From NCBI GenBank assembly GCA_949294665.1, contig CASFID010000023.1, forward strand, positions 1 to 52,522: DNA of 52,522 nt. Direction: 5' to 3'. Numbering within the stretch: position 1 is the stretch's first letter; every line of letters begins with the position of its first letter. A program made the translations under genes and the position numbers. Below the pieces are notes generated by a model. The model did no database searches and was not told the origin of the DNA. It was given only the letters and a program-made list of their open reading frames with translations. Origin of the DNA: an uncultured Eubacteriales bacterium. GTDB lineage: Bacteria; Bacillota; Clostridia; Lachnospirales; Lachnospiraceae. Positions 45,501-52,522 of the stretch are shown piece by piece.

Positions 45501-45804
45501 ACATGGAAAAATGAACGAAGACAGTTTGGACAGCAGTGGATTTGAAATAGTCATGCTCAATGAAGGAGAGCAGTGCACATCTGATAAATGTAATTTTCTA
45601 TGCCGTTGGTTCAATGATAAAAATGCTTTTTTAGTGCAGGAAATGCAGGCATTAGAAGCTTATTTATCCAGAGTTCCGGTAACTGAGAGATTTTATAACA
45701 CGAAAATTAAAATAAGAGTGATTGTTTCGAATCCGACGGATCTTACAGAGGAACAGTTTGAAATATTAATGAAGAAAATAAATGATAATAAAAACGGGAA
45801 ATAG
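42517..45804 (+). CDS. Reverse transcriptase fused to an HD-domain phosphohydrolase
   Basis: 1095 residues. RT motifs in order: VKLDLENFFPSV (Asp189, motif A), GIAQGLPQSYFFGN (motif B/4) and YYVDDSYIY (YVDD at 293-296, motif C). No maturase X or HNH domain follows, so it is not an ordinary group II intron protein. A helical middle (about 350-700) leads to a C-terminal HD domain with YTLHNQEHA (His747, His751), CYLHDISM (His786-Asp787), SQHGRD (His849) and FADLLDMSQHR. A Cys-rich segment (CGGCKHG and CTSDKCNFLC) lies near residues 990-1030. The gene overlaps the preceding one by four bases. RT plus HD plus TIR points to an antiphage defence system; I cannot place it in a named DRT class. Confidence 0.88.
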   Translation: MKLREYILSQENIYLAIYAVRSYVFDPQLLDIEDRELLNSLSDPFDEELIFKIIGEVTEILKSVLDDENYLFKTKVYMKPKDYKKDSEGSNVRIYRPIHTSELKQLIAMVSLLHPLIYEIPQNEKNWKLNLSNYSRLIPKNFYGNRVSRRPEELFKRWNEQYKKYTKKANEYFKTFHESKEYKYEVKLDLENFFPSVNPMAVYGMLMENVPVTFSDDDIAVFKNLIYKLLVCEVVNINNDQSQNTYYGASGITVQWTKGIAQGLPQSYFFGNICMTKIAEIFEAEFRGKSVYYVDDSYIYTDIAIAGKGDFEERLQKINHKIDLKISEYIAKAEESHFFDTKKKYNDFYSELSNITKPGDVYEIRVHLEGKSSYTAIQEVKEGEIYLKTLSREASLLSADITSAYSEEEEEAMLHRAEALLKAIESEMKSESGHGEGYVEKLERYYKFFKYRVLRLRLKTEKGLDKRIFQVLTGKRYKEECEAGYDLLGDEIDAEDFFNSYKHDIWQAALSVLIANTVDESGHETIRGYIKSVIKTAYSPELTECAYINKMYYDYLNKREVKNTSDCFAALGRQTNRKLVRYANMNSNILKEEFSGVRINGLQEEILSSFGICSDRFVKTSIIVSRNSDRLQRMFLNAVYSKVFKVSLSEDIALSSYNKKDISYGELRVLAFLRNGNCSISEFFKWKLQIMSEDNRQKVDYTIFEVLGVFKRYVAIPDQIDHLIMVHKYTCDVWKNGAKHLYFYTLHNQEHAVDLIKNIIKIIKIFSYLKITKYDYYLLFIACYLHDISMVRIASENDFLLDKGDSEKLTTLLDSEWNRGISTNDIKRTIVKTYKKLDDFFEMKIRSQHGRDSAEEIRNRRELDFLDQSVRENVAQISESHMMDVKDIYFLKGDAKSKLISYKFDKILLRFADLLDMSQHRVSKPILNHNIDNMSSISAFHWVSHLLTEGYSLTVEYNNAEGKDYLLPGVITETVILSIFVKLSQFSRMACGGCKHGKMNEDSLDSSGFEIVMLNEGEQCTSDKCNFLCRWFNDKNAFLVQEMQALEAYLSRVPVTERFYNTKIKIRVIVSNPTDLTEEQFEILMKKINDNKNGK

Positions 45805-46064
45805 TAGGTGTTGTGAGAGTGTATAGAGAGATCATCTCCCAGTAGGTTTTAAATAATCCATAACGAAATATCCTTGAAAGGATGTAGTAGCAGGCTGCAA
45901 AACTTTCAAGGATAGGAGAACGACAGGTGTATAGATGAAGCGAGATAATGAAAAAGACTGTAAAGTGCGAAAAGAACTATAGCCTGATATTTGTCAGTAT
46001 GTCATGGGTGATTTCTGCACTATTATTTCTGTCGGTAAATTTACGCCGTCGCAAGGATTAAATC
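45805..46064. ncRNA. Candidate structured RNA downstream of the reverse transcriptase
   Basis: The spacer has no credible gene but can fold: TATCCTTGAAAG (45869-45880) pairs perfectly over 12 bases with CTTTCAAGGATA (45903-45914), with GCAGGCTGC inside the 22-base loop, and a smaller GAGAT/ATCTC hairpin lies upstream near 45830. Several defence-related RTs use a nearby non-coding RNA as template or partner. Here that is only a positional guess; the hairpin may simply be an mRNA 3' structure. Confidence 0.35.
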
Positions 46065-46140
46065 TTGTCTCTTAAAATAGCATATGGTACTATAATTATG
46101 TGGTGACAGAATTTCTTGGACAGGGAAATTCTGTTTTTTT
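46065..46140 (+). promoter_or_regulatory. TATAAT box followed by an intrinsic terminator upstream of the STAND gene
   Basis: TATAAT (46091-46096) has TTGTCT upstream but with a 20-base spacer, so the promoter is weak on paper. ACAGAATTTC (46106-46115) pairs with GAAATTCTGT (46125-46134), followed by seven T (46134-46140): a good intrinsic terminator. It either ends the RT transcript or attenuates the STAND gene that begins at 46231. Confidence 0.6.
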
Positions 46141-46230
46141 ATTTAAGGAGGTATGAAAGGACAATACATTTTTACAAACATTAAATGACGGCTACTGACA
46201 GAGATGAGTTAGCAAAAGGAGGAACCTCAG

Positions 46231-49200
46231 ATGATTCAATTTTTTGTTTCAAGTACATTTAAAGATATGTTTGGGGAAAGAGAGACATTACATAGGAATG
46301 TACTTCCGCGTGTTAATGAACTTGCCAAGAAATACGGTGAGTATGTGGAATGTACCGATTTGCGCTGGGGGTTGGATACAGATCATATGGGAAAGATTCT
46401 GGGAGTGTGTCTCTCACAGATCAAAAATCCTTGTCGATATAATATGATTATATTTCTTGGCGATTATTATGGAACAGTGCCTGCAGAGGATAGGGGGGAT
46501 AAAAATTCTGTTCTGGCTGAGATTGAATTGATCAGGAGTGAATGGCGGAAGGCGGTTCATGACGATGAAGGGGATGAACTGCCCGATTATAATATCAGTG
46601 TTACCCAGCTGGAGCTGGAATATGGGCTGCTCAGGCAGGGGATAAGTGCGAAGAGTCCTGCTAGAATCTGCCTGATCAGAAAGCTGCATGACGGAAAAAG
46701 GATGGATTACGGACAGAAAAAAGAGAATACAACAAAACAGGAGATACTTATTGAACGGGTAAGAAAAGAAAAAGGCGGAAATACATTTGTGGAGGAGTAT
46801 GATGCTGATTGGCAGACGGATTTAAATGAGGCAGTTGATTTAAGACAAATGGAAGATATACTTGTCAATCGGATAGAGATGATCCTAAAAGAACGAAGCA
46901 GAGATAAAAAGAATCAGAATTGGGTAGAAACAGCACAACTTGAATCTGAGACTTTCCGAGCTCAGCTGACGCAGCATTTTAGGGGAAGGGAAGAATTGAA
47001 GCAGCATATCATAAAGGAAATACATAAAAAGTCCGTACATACAGTTTGTGTTTATGGACCGTCTGCCAGCGGTAAGAGCAGTATCCTTTCCAAAGTATAT
47101 GAAGAATGTGAAAGTGAAACAAAATATTTTATTGCCTGTGGGCATACTACACGCAGCAGAACCTATCTGGATGTTTTGCTGCAGATGATTTACTTTGTTG
47201 AGGAGAATCTTAACGAAGGCAGTGAAGAGAAGGTTAAGATCAGAAATTTTTATTCAGAAGAAAAAGCCGAGCAAGTATTTCTTGATGTAGTTAAACAATA
47301 TAACAGTACTGATAAGAAAGAAATTTTAATTTTTGTTGACGCCCTGGATAAATTGAGAGCATTTGGATCAGAAAGGATTTCTCAGCTTTTAATGGAAGCT
47401 GGTAAAGTGACAATTATCTGTTCAACGATGACAGAGTATCCAGGAGAAACGCAGAAGGGGGTTAGTTTTGTTAAAATATCTGAACTGACAGAACACGATA
47501 TCGACGAGATTGTCTCTGGTAATATGGTTGTGGCAGAACATTATACAAAAGAGATAGAGAAAATACTCTACGAACGACAGCAGGCAAGGAACCCTCTTTA
47601 TATTACTTCGGGAATTAGTATTTTACAGATGCATTTAAATGAGGTGCAGGGGAAAAATTATGATGAAATGTATATGCATTTCAGAGATCTTGTCCGAAAA
47701 TTCCCAGCAGAACTTTCGGATCTCTGTTGGGAAACAATAAAGGCTACCGGAAAATATTTGGATTTTGCAGGATATGAACTGGTATGCGGAATGATTGCAG
47801 CAACGGAAAATGGACTCAGATCGACAGATCTTGAGAAAATCTTTGAAAGATATGATTGCGGAAAAGACAAAAATCGTGAGTGGAAATTCGACCTCTTCCG
47901 TGCATATCTTGATAAAAATTTGTATTTTAGAATCCAGGAAAATGGATGCTGGACATTCGGGCATGATTTGATCAAAGCCGGAGTAAGAAAAAAATTGTGC
48001 GATACTATGTATATTTATAAAAATAAGCTCTGGGATTATCTTCAGACAATGCCGGAGCTTGATGAGGTGAAGATAGAGGAAGGTCTGCTGCTGTGTGCAG
48101 AAAAAAACGAGTATGAGTTTGCAAAACAGATATTTGAGGAATATTTAAGAAAGGAAGAGAATTCTTCAGAGAACAAAGAAGACAGGGAAAGTAATAAAAA
48201 AGAAGCGACCTTAATTATACAGACTTTATATACAATTGTATCTGAGAAAGGAAGAAAAGAGTGGTATCTCAGGCTGGCAGATAAATATCCGTTTACTGTT
48301 CTGAAAATCCTGGAAAGCGGACTGCGTTATGATTCGGGACCGGAATATGAACGGCGGTATCCGGCAAAAGAACTGGCGGATCTGTTCTGGCTGAACAGAC
48401 ATTGTGATGCCGAGATCCTGTGTGATACATTAGACCAGATTCAAGAAGATGAGCAGCTCCCCTACTGTGCTGCATGTGCTGAATATGTCGGTATCTACGA
48501 TGATATTTCAAAACAAGAAAATGCGTTCATATACGAACTGCCTGTTTATGAGTATGTATGCCGCCGAGTAAAATTTAATATGCTTTCGGAGAAAAATAAG
48601 GCGCGGATCTATAAAGCTGTAAATCTTGTGTTCTATTCAAATAATAAAATTATTAATGGCATTAGAAAAGGGAAAATTAAGCGAGATTTGATAAACGGAG
48701 ATGCGGACAGGATAGGACAGGATTTTATTAGCTGGTATAAGGATAATATCGAGGACCCGGATGACCGATTCAGCGGCAGAGAGGATACGGAAGGAAAATT
48801 TGTTAATAACATCGGACAATTTTATGAAGCTGTCGGGAAATACGAGGGTGCTTATATTTACAGAGTCCGGGCTTTGCGGATTAAAGCAGCGGTCTTATTG
48901 AATGAGGAAAAGGATCCGAACGGAATCTGGAAGAATAAATTTGATGAGATACTGAGAGGGGACAATATTTCGGTAGAAGAGCATACAAGGTTCTGGAGAG
49001 AAATAAAAGAAAATATTCCTTTAGAGTCGCCTGGAAAAACATGGAACCAGATTGCAGTGTCTTATAGAACACTGGCAACGGACTGTTACTATCTTGCAGA
49101 TACAGCTGAATGTAAAGAGGAAAAATTGAGAGAAGCAGTAGGATTCCATACATTATGCTTGAATATGCAGAAAGAGCCATTTGTAGAGAAAGTGCAAAAA

Positions 49201-49437
49201 GAGACTGCGGTTACGTATAACAGAAAAGCAGGAACGTATGTAAAACTTTATTCTATGCTGTCAGACAGCGAAAAAGATGAAATAATTCCATTTATGCAGG
49301 AAGCGGCGGTATGGATAAAGCGCTATGCATATCAGGATGAGAGAGAACAGAAGATTTTCAGAGACAATCTGCAGCAACTGATTGAATTGTTCGAGAAGGA
49401 TGGAAAAACTTGTACAGAACTTAGGCAAATTGTATAA
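46231..49437 (+). CDS. DUF4062-STAND NTPase with helical/TPR-like C-terminus
   Basis: 1068 residues. It opens with IQFFVSSTFKDMFGERETL, the DUF4062 (TIR/NPHP3-like) domain, including DLRWGLD and YNMIIFLGDYYG. The central STAND/NACHT-type NTPase has Walker A YGPSASGKSS (about residues 273-282) and Walker B ILIFVDALDKL (about 368-378), then a winged-helix-like part with GHDLIKAGVR. The last 450 residues are helical; segments such as FYEAVGKYEGAYIYRVRAL look like TPR-type repeats for ligand sensing. The plan effector/signalling - NTPase - repeat sensor is that of NLR-like immune proteins of bacteria. AAGGAGGAACC precedes the ATG. It stands alone in its own unit, ending at a bidirectional terminator. 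Confidence 0.85.
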   Translation: MIQFFVSSTFKDMFGERETLHRNVLPRVNELAKKYGEYVECTDLRWGLDTDHMGKILGVCLSQIKNPCRYNMIIFLGDYYGTVPAEDRGDKNSVLAEIELIRSEWRKAVHDDEGDELPDYNISVTQLELEYGLLRQGISAKSPARICLIRKLHDGKRMDYGQKKENTTKQEILIERVRKEKGGNTFVEEYDADWQTDLNEAVDLRQMEDILVNRIEMILKERSRDKKNQNWVETAQLESETFRAQLTQHFRGREELKQHIIKEIHKKSVHTVCVYGPSASGKSSILSKVYEECESETKYFIACGHTTRSRTYLDVLLQMIYFVEENLNEGSEEKVKIRNFYSEEKAEQVFLDVVKQYNSTDKKEILIFVDALDKLRAFGSERISQLLMEAGKVTIICSTMTEYPGETQKGVSFVKISELTEHDIDEIVSGNMVVAEHYTKEIEKILYERQQARNPLYITSGISILQMHLNEVQGKNYDEMYMHFRDLVRKFPAELSDLCWETIKATGKYLDFAGYELVCGMIAATENGLRSTDLEKIFERYDCGKDKNREWKFDLFRAYLDKNLYFRIQENGCWTFGHDLIKAGVRKKLCDTMYIYKNKLWDYLQTMPELDEVKIEEGLLLCAEKNEYEFAKQIFEEYLRKEENSSENKEDRESNKKEATLIIQTLYTIVSEKGRKEWYLRLADKYPFTVLKILESGLRYDSGPEYERRYPAKELADLFWLNRHCDAEILCDTLDQIQEDEQLPYCAACAEYVGIYDDISKQENAFIYELPVYEYVCRRVKFNMLSEKNKARIYKAVNLVFYSNNKIINGIRKGKIKRDLINGDADRIGQDFISWYKDNIEDPDDRFSGREDTEGKFVNNIGQFYEAVGKYEGAYIYRVRALRIKAAVLLNEEKDPNGIWKNKFDEILRGDNISVEEHTRFWREIKENIPLESPGKTWNQIAVSYRTLATDCYYLADTAECKEEKLREAVGFHTLCLNMQKEPFVEKVQKETAVTYNRKAGTYVKLYSMLSDSEKDEIIPFMQEAAVWIKRYAYQDEREQKIFRDNLQQLIELFEKDGKTCTELRQIV

Positions 49438-49453
49438 AGGATGTATGTAAACA

Positions 49454-49493
49454 GGAAGTCAGCCGGCGTTCATATACATGCCGGCTGACTTCC
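49454..49493. terminator. Bidirectional terminator
   Basis: GGAAGTCAGCCGGC (49454-49467) pairs perfectly with GCCGGCTGACTTCC (49480-49493). It lies between the converging STAND gene (+) and the DUF218-like gene (-) and probably ends both transcripts. Confidence 0.85.
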
Positions 49494-49513
49494 TTTAAAA
49501 TACTGGCAATATT

Positions 49514-50494
49514 TTAGATGTTGACAGTATTAAGGTAACGGTTGATTGCCTGGATAGTTGAACGTATTTCCTGCAGGTAGTTTGCGGGTTCCATCATGCC
49601 CTGCAGCTGACCGGACCATTCGGTAGGAAATCCCACAGTCTCTATATACAGGTTATATGGCTCTGCTAAGGTTCGTACAGCTTCTATTTGTTGATAGGGC
49701 ACATAAATCTGGCTGGTGATAAGAAGCAGTTTTTGACCGGATTGTACGTTAAATTTTTCGAGAAAAAACTTGTAAGTATCAGCAGAATTTGCCCTGCGTT
49801 TTTCGGGTTCGCTGGACGGACCTGAGACAGAAAAGACAGGTATTTTTCCATTCGGCGAGTCATAACACCTAACAGCCCATGACTTGTTGGGATTTTCATT
49901 GTGATAGATTTCTTCCTTATAGTTTCTTGACAGCTCGAAAGACTGCTCGGCGCCTGCATTGATTAAATCGTATTCTGTAGCTGCTCCTGGGGCATACGTA
50001 TCAGTAGCAGCCCGCTCACTTTCAGAAACAGGTCTCATTCCGGAAAGAAGAACCGCTGACTTGGTCTTGATTTTCTGTGAAGCGATTAGTTCCTGCGCGT
50101 ATCGGGGGCGATAAAGGCATGAAAATCGAGCACCACCCAAAGCAATAACATAGTCAAATTCTGTTTCAACAGGGATTTGTACGCCGATAAGTCCCAGCGG
50201 ATATATTCCTTCGGCAACGGAAGCTTTTTGATCTTCAGTTATCTCTGCGCTGCTTATCTGCCACCTGGCTTTTTCACCTGTATTAATGTCGCGAGCCTGC
50301 TTCTGAATGCTTCTGTAATCCCAGCGGTCGCTGAAAGAAAGAAGCCATTTTGCCTGCTCTGCGGTTGAAGACATATGGGGAAAAGAGCCGTGAAACGCTT
50401 GAACAATATGTTCCAGCTCTGTGGAATACAGCCAGCCGTGAATACGTTCTTTTAAATTATTAAGTGTACCGTTAAATGTATATTGAGTCTTCAT
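49514..50494 (-). CDS. DUF218/YdcF-like hypothetical protein
   Basis: 326 residues on the minus strand with a GGAGGGAGC ribosome site. VIALGGARFSCLYRPRYAQELI, AVLLSGMRPVSESE and KLLLITSQIYVPYQQIEAV follow the order of the YdcF/SanA (DUF218) Rossmann-like fold: a GG loop, an S-G loop and a late ITS/T-x-x-x-H-like strand. The conserved late basic residues differ, so it is a distant relative. No signal peptide or membrane helix was seen, unlike SanA/ElyC envelope proteins. Function not inferable. Confidence 0.6.
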   Translation of the reverse strand: MKTQYTFNGTLNNLKERIHGWLYSTELEHIVQAFHGSFPHMSSTAEQAKWLLSFSDRWDYRSIQKQARDINTGEKARWQISSAEITEDQKASVAEGIYPLGLIGVQIPVETEFDYVIALGGARFSCLYRPRYAQELIASQKIKTKSAVLLSGMRPVSESERAATDTYAPGAATEYDLINAGAEQSFELSRNYKEEIYHNENPNKSWAVRCYDSPNGKIPVFSVSGPSSEPEKRRANSADTYKFFLEKFNVQSGQKLLLITSQIYVPYQQIEAVRTLAEPYNLYIETVGFPTEWSGQLQGMMEPANYLQEIRSTIQAINRYLNTVNI

Positions 50495-50861
50495 ACAGCT
50501 CCCTCCAGATTAAATGCCTGATATAGTAAAGTTTCTTATAGGAGATATTATACTATTTAAAACAAAAACTGAAAAGTATGAATCTGATAGCGTATAGAAA
50601 TTCTTGTATAAGGGGTGTATTATGATTTTGGATATGGTGTGATAAATGAGTTAAATTGTTGTTGATTTCTTAAAATAGCATATTCATGATCTACTTGCCT
50701 GTCAGCGGATTGCTCTGTATACTGTCATAAGACTACAGAAAGAAAAAGTCTCAGAGCACCCTCCCTGGAAAGTCGTGTACTCTGAGACCCGGTTATAAAA
50801 ACCATGGTTATTATATCAGAATACACACTGACCTACAAGGCGGACTCCGGTGTTTTTTGTT
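50495..50861. other. Intergenic stretch holding a minus-strand promoter, a 16-base repeat copy and a minus-strand terminator
   Basis: On the minus strand a TATAAT (50547-50552) with TTTCAG 16 bases upstream (50569-50574) can drive the DUF218-like gene. TCTTAAAATAGCATAT (50668-50683) repeats the sequence at 46070-46085. GTCTCAGAG (50748-50756) and CTCTGAGAC (50780-50788) form a hairpin followed on the minus strand by TTTTT, a terminator that would block leftward reading out of the transposon. The transposon end probably lies between 50690 and 50860, but I cannot fix the boundary. Confidence 0.55.
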
Positions 50862-51377
50862 ATGAGCAGTGATGACACCCCTGTCTGCCCCGTCTGTGGC
50901 GGTACTTTGAAGTATCGCGATACCAGACTACGTATCCGGAAGAAGGAAGGCGGCGTGAAAGAGTATCTTATGATCCGCAGGCTCCGCTGTACGGAATGCC
51001 ACCGACATCACAACGAGCTTCCTGATTGCCTTGTACCCCACAAGCATTATGAAGCCGAGGTGATCTCCGGCGTGCTCGACGGGATCGTAACATCGGAGGA
51101 TGCTGATTCGGAAGACTCTCCTTCCCTGCTGACTATGTTACGATGGCTCCAGTGGTTCCAGATGAACCTCGCAAATATTGAAGGATTCCTGCGCAATGCC
51201 GGATACCGGATACTTGGATTGGGAGAAGGACTTCTTTTCTCCCATGCGTCACTGCTCGATACCATACGCCAAACACATCAGGACTGGCTGGAGCGTATCC
51301 TCCGTATCATAAACAATCTACAACAGCGGCGGTTTTTTACCTGCTGTACCATAGTGATGCTATTGCACCTGTTTTGA
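50862..51377 (+). CDS. DUF6431 transposon accessory protein
   Basis: About 171 residues from ATG 50862 (a GTG at 50850 is possible). A Cys4 zinc-knuckle arrangement (CPVCGGTLKY then RCTECHRHH) leads into LPDCLVPHKHYEAEVI and a helix-rich part with LTMLRWLQWF. This is the DUF6431 protein that commonly sits before a Mu/Tn7-like DDE transposase in Clostridia. It is probably a DNA-binding accessory factor. A gap of 54 bases separates it from the transposase gene. Confidence 0.8.
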   Translation: MSSDDTPVCPVCGGTLKYRDTRLRIRKKEGGVKEYLMIRRLRCTECHRHHNELPDCLVPHKHYEAEVISGVLDGIVTSEDADSEDSPSLLTMLRWLQWFQMNLANIEGFLRNAGYRILGLGEGLLFSHASLLDTIRQTHQDWLERILRIINNLQQRRFFTCCTIVMLLHLF

Positions 51378-51431
51378 TTCGTCTGTCACCGGGCCAGCGG
51401 GTATAGTGGTCTCAGAAGGAGGTCGCTATAT

Positions 51432-52522
51432 ATGAATACCAATACAAACAGAATCAAACAATGGCAGGAACAGGAAGCCCTTTCCCGATTCCAGCTGATC
51501 GCGCCGCTGCTTCAGGAAGATCTGGACGATGCAAAGAGACTGCAGCTCCGGAAACAGATTGCTCAGGACAATGATATTTCCGTCCGGTCCATCTACCGCT
51601 ATGAAAAGGCCTACCGTGAAGGACAGTTTGCCGGCTTAAAACCAGCCACACGCGAAAAACGCCGTTCACAGAAACTTCCGGAAAACTTTGATCTTCTGCT
51701 TGAGCAGGCGATCCAGCTCCGTAAGGAAGTCCCGGAGCGGTCTGTCGCACAGATCATCTGCATCCTGGAACTGGAAGGCTATGCTGCACCGGGAGTCCTG
51801 AAACGCTCCACTCTGGAACGGCACCTGTACCGGGCTGGTTACGGAAGGGAACAGATGCAGATGTACCGCGATGCGCGGGAAAGTTCTTCCAAACGTTTCT
51901 GCAAACCGCACCGTATGATGCTGGTACAGGGGGATATCAAGTACGGTCCGAAACTTCCGATTGGGAAAAATGGCGCCAGAGTACAGACGTATCTTTCCTC
52001 TGCAATCGATGACCATTCCCGCCTACTGTTGGCTTCCCGTTTCTATGACAGCCAGGAGGAAACCATTGTTGAGGATACGTTCCGCCAGGCAGTCCTCCGA
52101 TACGGAAAGTTTGACGCCTGTTACTTTGATAACGGTTCCCAGTATATCGCCAGACAGATCAGGCTCTCTCTTTCAAGACTGGGGATCCGGGTTCTCCATG
52201 CAAAACCGCGGAGCGGCAAAAGCAAAGGGAAGATTGAAAAGTTCCATCAGGTAGTGGATATGTTTAACCGGGAGGCAAAACTAAAAAACATCAAAACCCT
52301 GGAAGAGCTGAACCGGCTGTGGGCCGTGTTCCTTGATGCGTACTATCATCAAAAGCCCCACGAAGGGATCAGCGAATACTACGAAAGCCTTGGTGCGGCA
52401 GTCCCGGAATCAGGGATCACTCCCCTTCAGGAATGGAACCGTGACAGCCGTCCCCTGACCTATCTGGATGTCTCTGTTGTATCCGAAGCATTTCTGCACC
52501 ATGAGACACGTAAAGTGGACAA
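51432..52522 (+). CDS. DDE transposase (rve type), cut by the window end
   Basis: The frame from ATG 51432 is open to the last base (363 codons visible). AGAAGGAGG lies upstream. An N-terminal helix-turn-helix part (LRKQIAQDNDISVRSIYRYE) is followed by the integrase catalytic core: VQGDIKYG (Asp), CYFDNGSQY (Asp) and GKIEKFHQ (Glu), the D,D-35-E triad of rve transposases, then a helical segment and the start of a C-terminal beta domain. A TniB/ExeA-like ATPase gene probably follows outside the window. It looks intact as far as it goes. Confidence 0.9.
   Translation, partial: MNTNTNRIKQWQEQEALSRFQLIAPLLQEDLDDAKRLQLRKQIAQDNDISVRSIYRYEKAYREGQFAGLKPATREKRRSQKLPENFDLLLEQAIQLRKEVPERSVAQIICILELEGYAAPGVLKRSTLERHLYRAGYGREQMQMYRDARESSSKRFCKPHRMMLVQGDIKYGPKLPIGKNGARVQTYLSSAIDDHSRLLLASRFYDSQEETIVEDTFRQAVLRYGKFDACYFDNGSQYIARQIRLSLSRLGIRVLHAKPRSGKSKGKIEKFHQVVDMFNREAKLKNIKTLEELNRLWAVFLDAYYHQKPHEGISEYYESLGAAVPESGITPLQEWNRDSRPLTYLDVSVVSEAFLHHETRKVD

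Noticed and set aside
42517-45804. Group II intron or retron
   Set aside because: No maturase X/HNH domain, no intron domain V-like sequence noticed nearby and no clear msr/msd; the HD fusion and TIR partner point to another class.
46145-46185. 11-codon ORF with AAGGAGG before the STAND gene
   Set aside because: The ribosome site is only two bases from the ATG and the peptide is tiny; not supported as a leader peptide.
1-52522. CRISPR arrays, tRNA and rRNA genes
   Set aside because: No regularly spaced repeats and no tRNA T-loop or rRNA-like segments were seen on either strand.

Overview
The window looks like chromosomal accessory DNA from an anaerobic gut Firmicute, most likely Lachnospiraceae or a related Clostridia family. 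Supporting signs are strong AGGAGG ribosome sites, sigma-A-like promoters, PqqD/radical-SAM peptide clusters with short MK-type precursors, paired bacterial tyrosine kinases with Tyr-rich tails, giant GLUG-repeat surface proteins, and a DUF6431 plus DDE transposon at the right edge. No rRNA, tRNA or CRISPR array was seen, and there is no housekeeping core. Most genes are on the + strand; the only convincing intact minus-strand gene is at 49514-50494. Layout: (1) 431-3425 is a tight four-gene operon of unknown function headed by a metallo-beta-lactamase-fold hydrolase. (2) 3522-8066 is an Ig-like / tyrosine kinase / tyrosine kinase / Ig-like operon with its own promoter and a strong terminator. 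It resembles a polysaccharide chain-length control set but has no glycosyltransferases. (3) 8448-18668 encodes a surface protein of about 3406 residues with about 30 GLUG-like repeats, preceded by a good promoter with a perfect 12-bp palindrome. (4) 18774-22136 is RiPP cluster A: membrane protein, PqqD-like recognition protein, precursor, HprK-like kinase and radical SAM/SPASM enzyme. (5) 22508-24296 is a scar of broken genes: a truncated membrane protein, IS21 IstB, a PD-(D/E)XK/DUF1703 tail, a copy of the tail of a gene 5 kb downstream, and a transposase remnant. (6) 24347-28227 is a three-gene signalling set (calcineurin-like phosphoesterase, zinc-ribbon kinase-like protein, TerY-like vWA protein), followed by a small membrane protein and a membrane pentapeptide-repeat protein. 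(7) 31738-38527 is a seven-gene acyl-carrier-protein natural-product operon with BtrH-, BtrK- and BtrI-like proteins plus a radical SAM enzyme, a NadE-like ligase and an AMP-ligase. (8) 38779-40712 is RiPP cluster B. (9) 40832-49437 is a defence-like island: a 4TM protein; a TIR-like / unknown / reverse transcriptase-HD operon; and a DUF4062-STAND NTPase with a helical C-terminus. (10) 49514-50494 is a DUF218-like gene, and 50862-52522 is the start of a transposon cut by the window end. How the genes work together: the two RiPP clusters share precursor-leader pattern, enzyme type and a hairpin placed directly after the precursor. The region 7 operon looks like a carrier-protein pathway in which an AMP-ligase loads an amino acid, a PLP enzyme decarboxylates it while tethered, radical SAM and NadE-like enzymes modify it, and BtrH-like proteins release or transfer it. 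The best candidates for an undescribed system are the TIR-like/RT-HD operon with its structured downstream spacer, the BtrK/BtrI/BtrH-like operon, and the TerY-like triad in which a calcineurin phosphoesterase takes the usual phosphatase position and the kinase has lost its catalytic Asp. All assignments come from reading motifs by eye; no database search was run.
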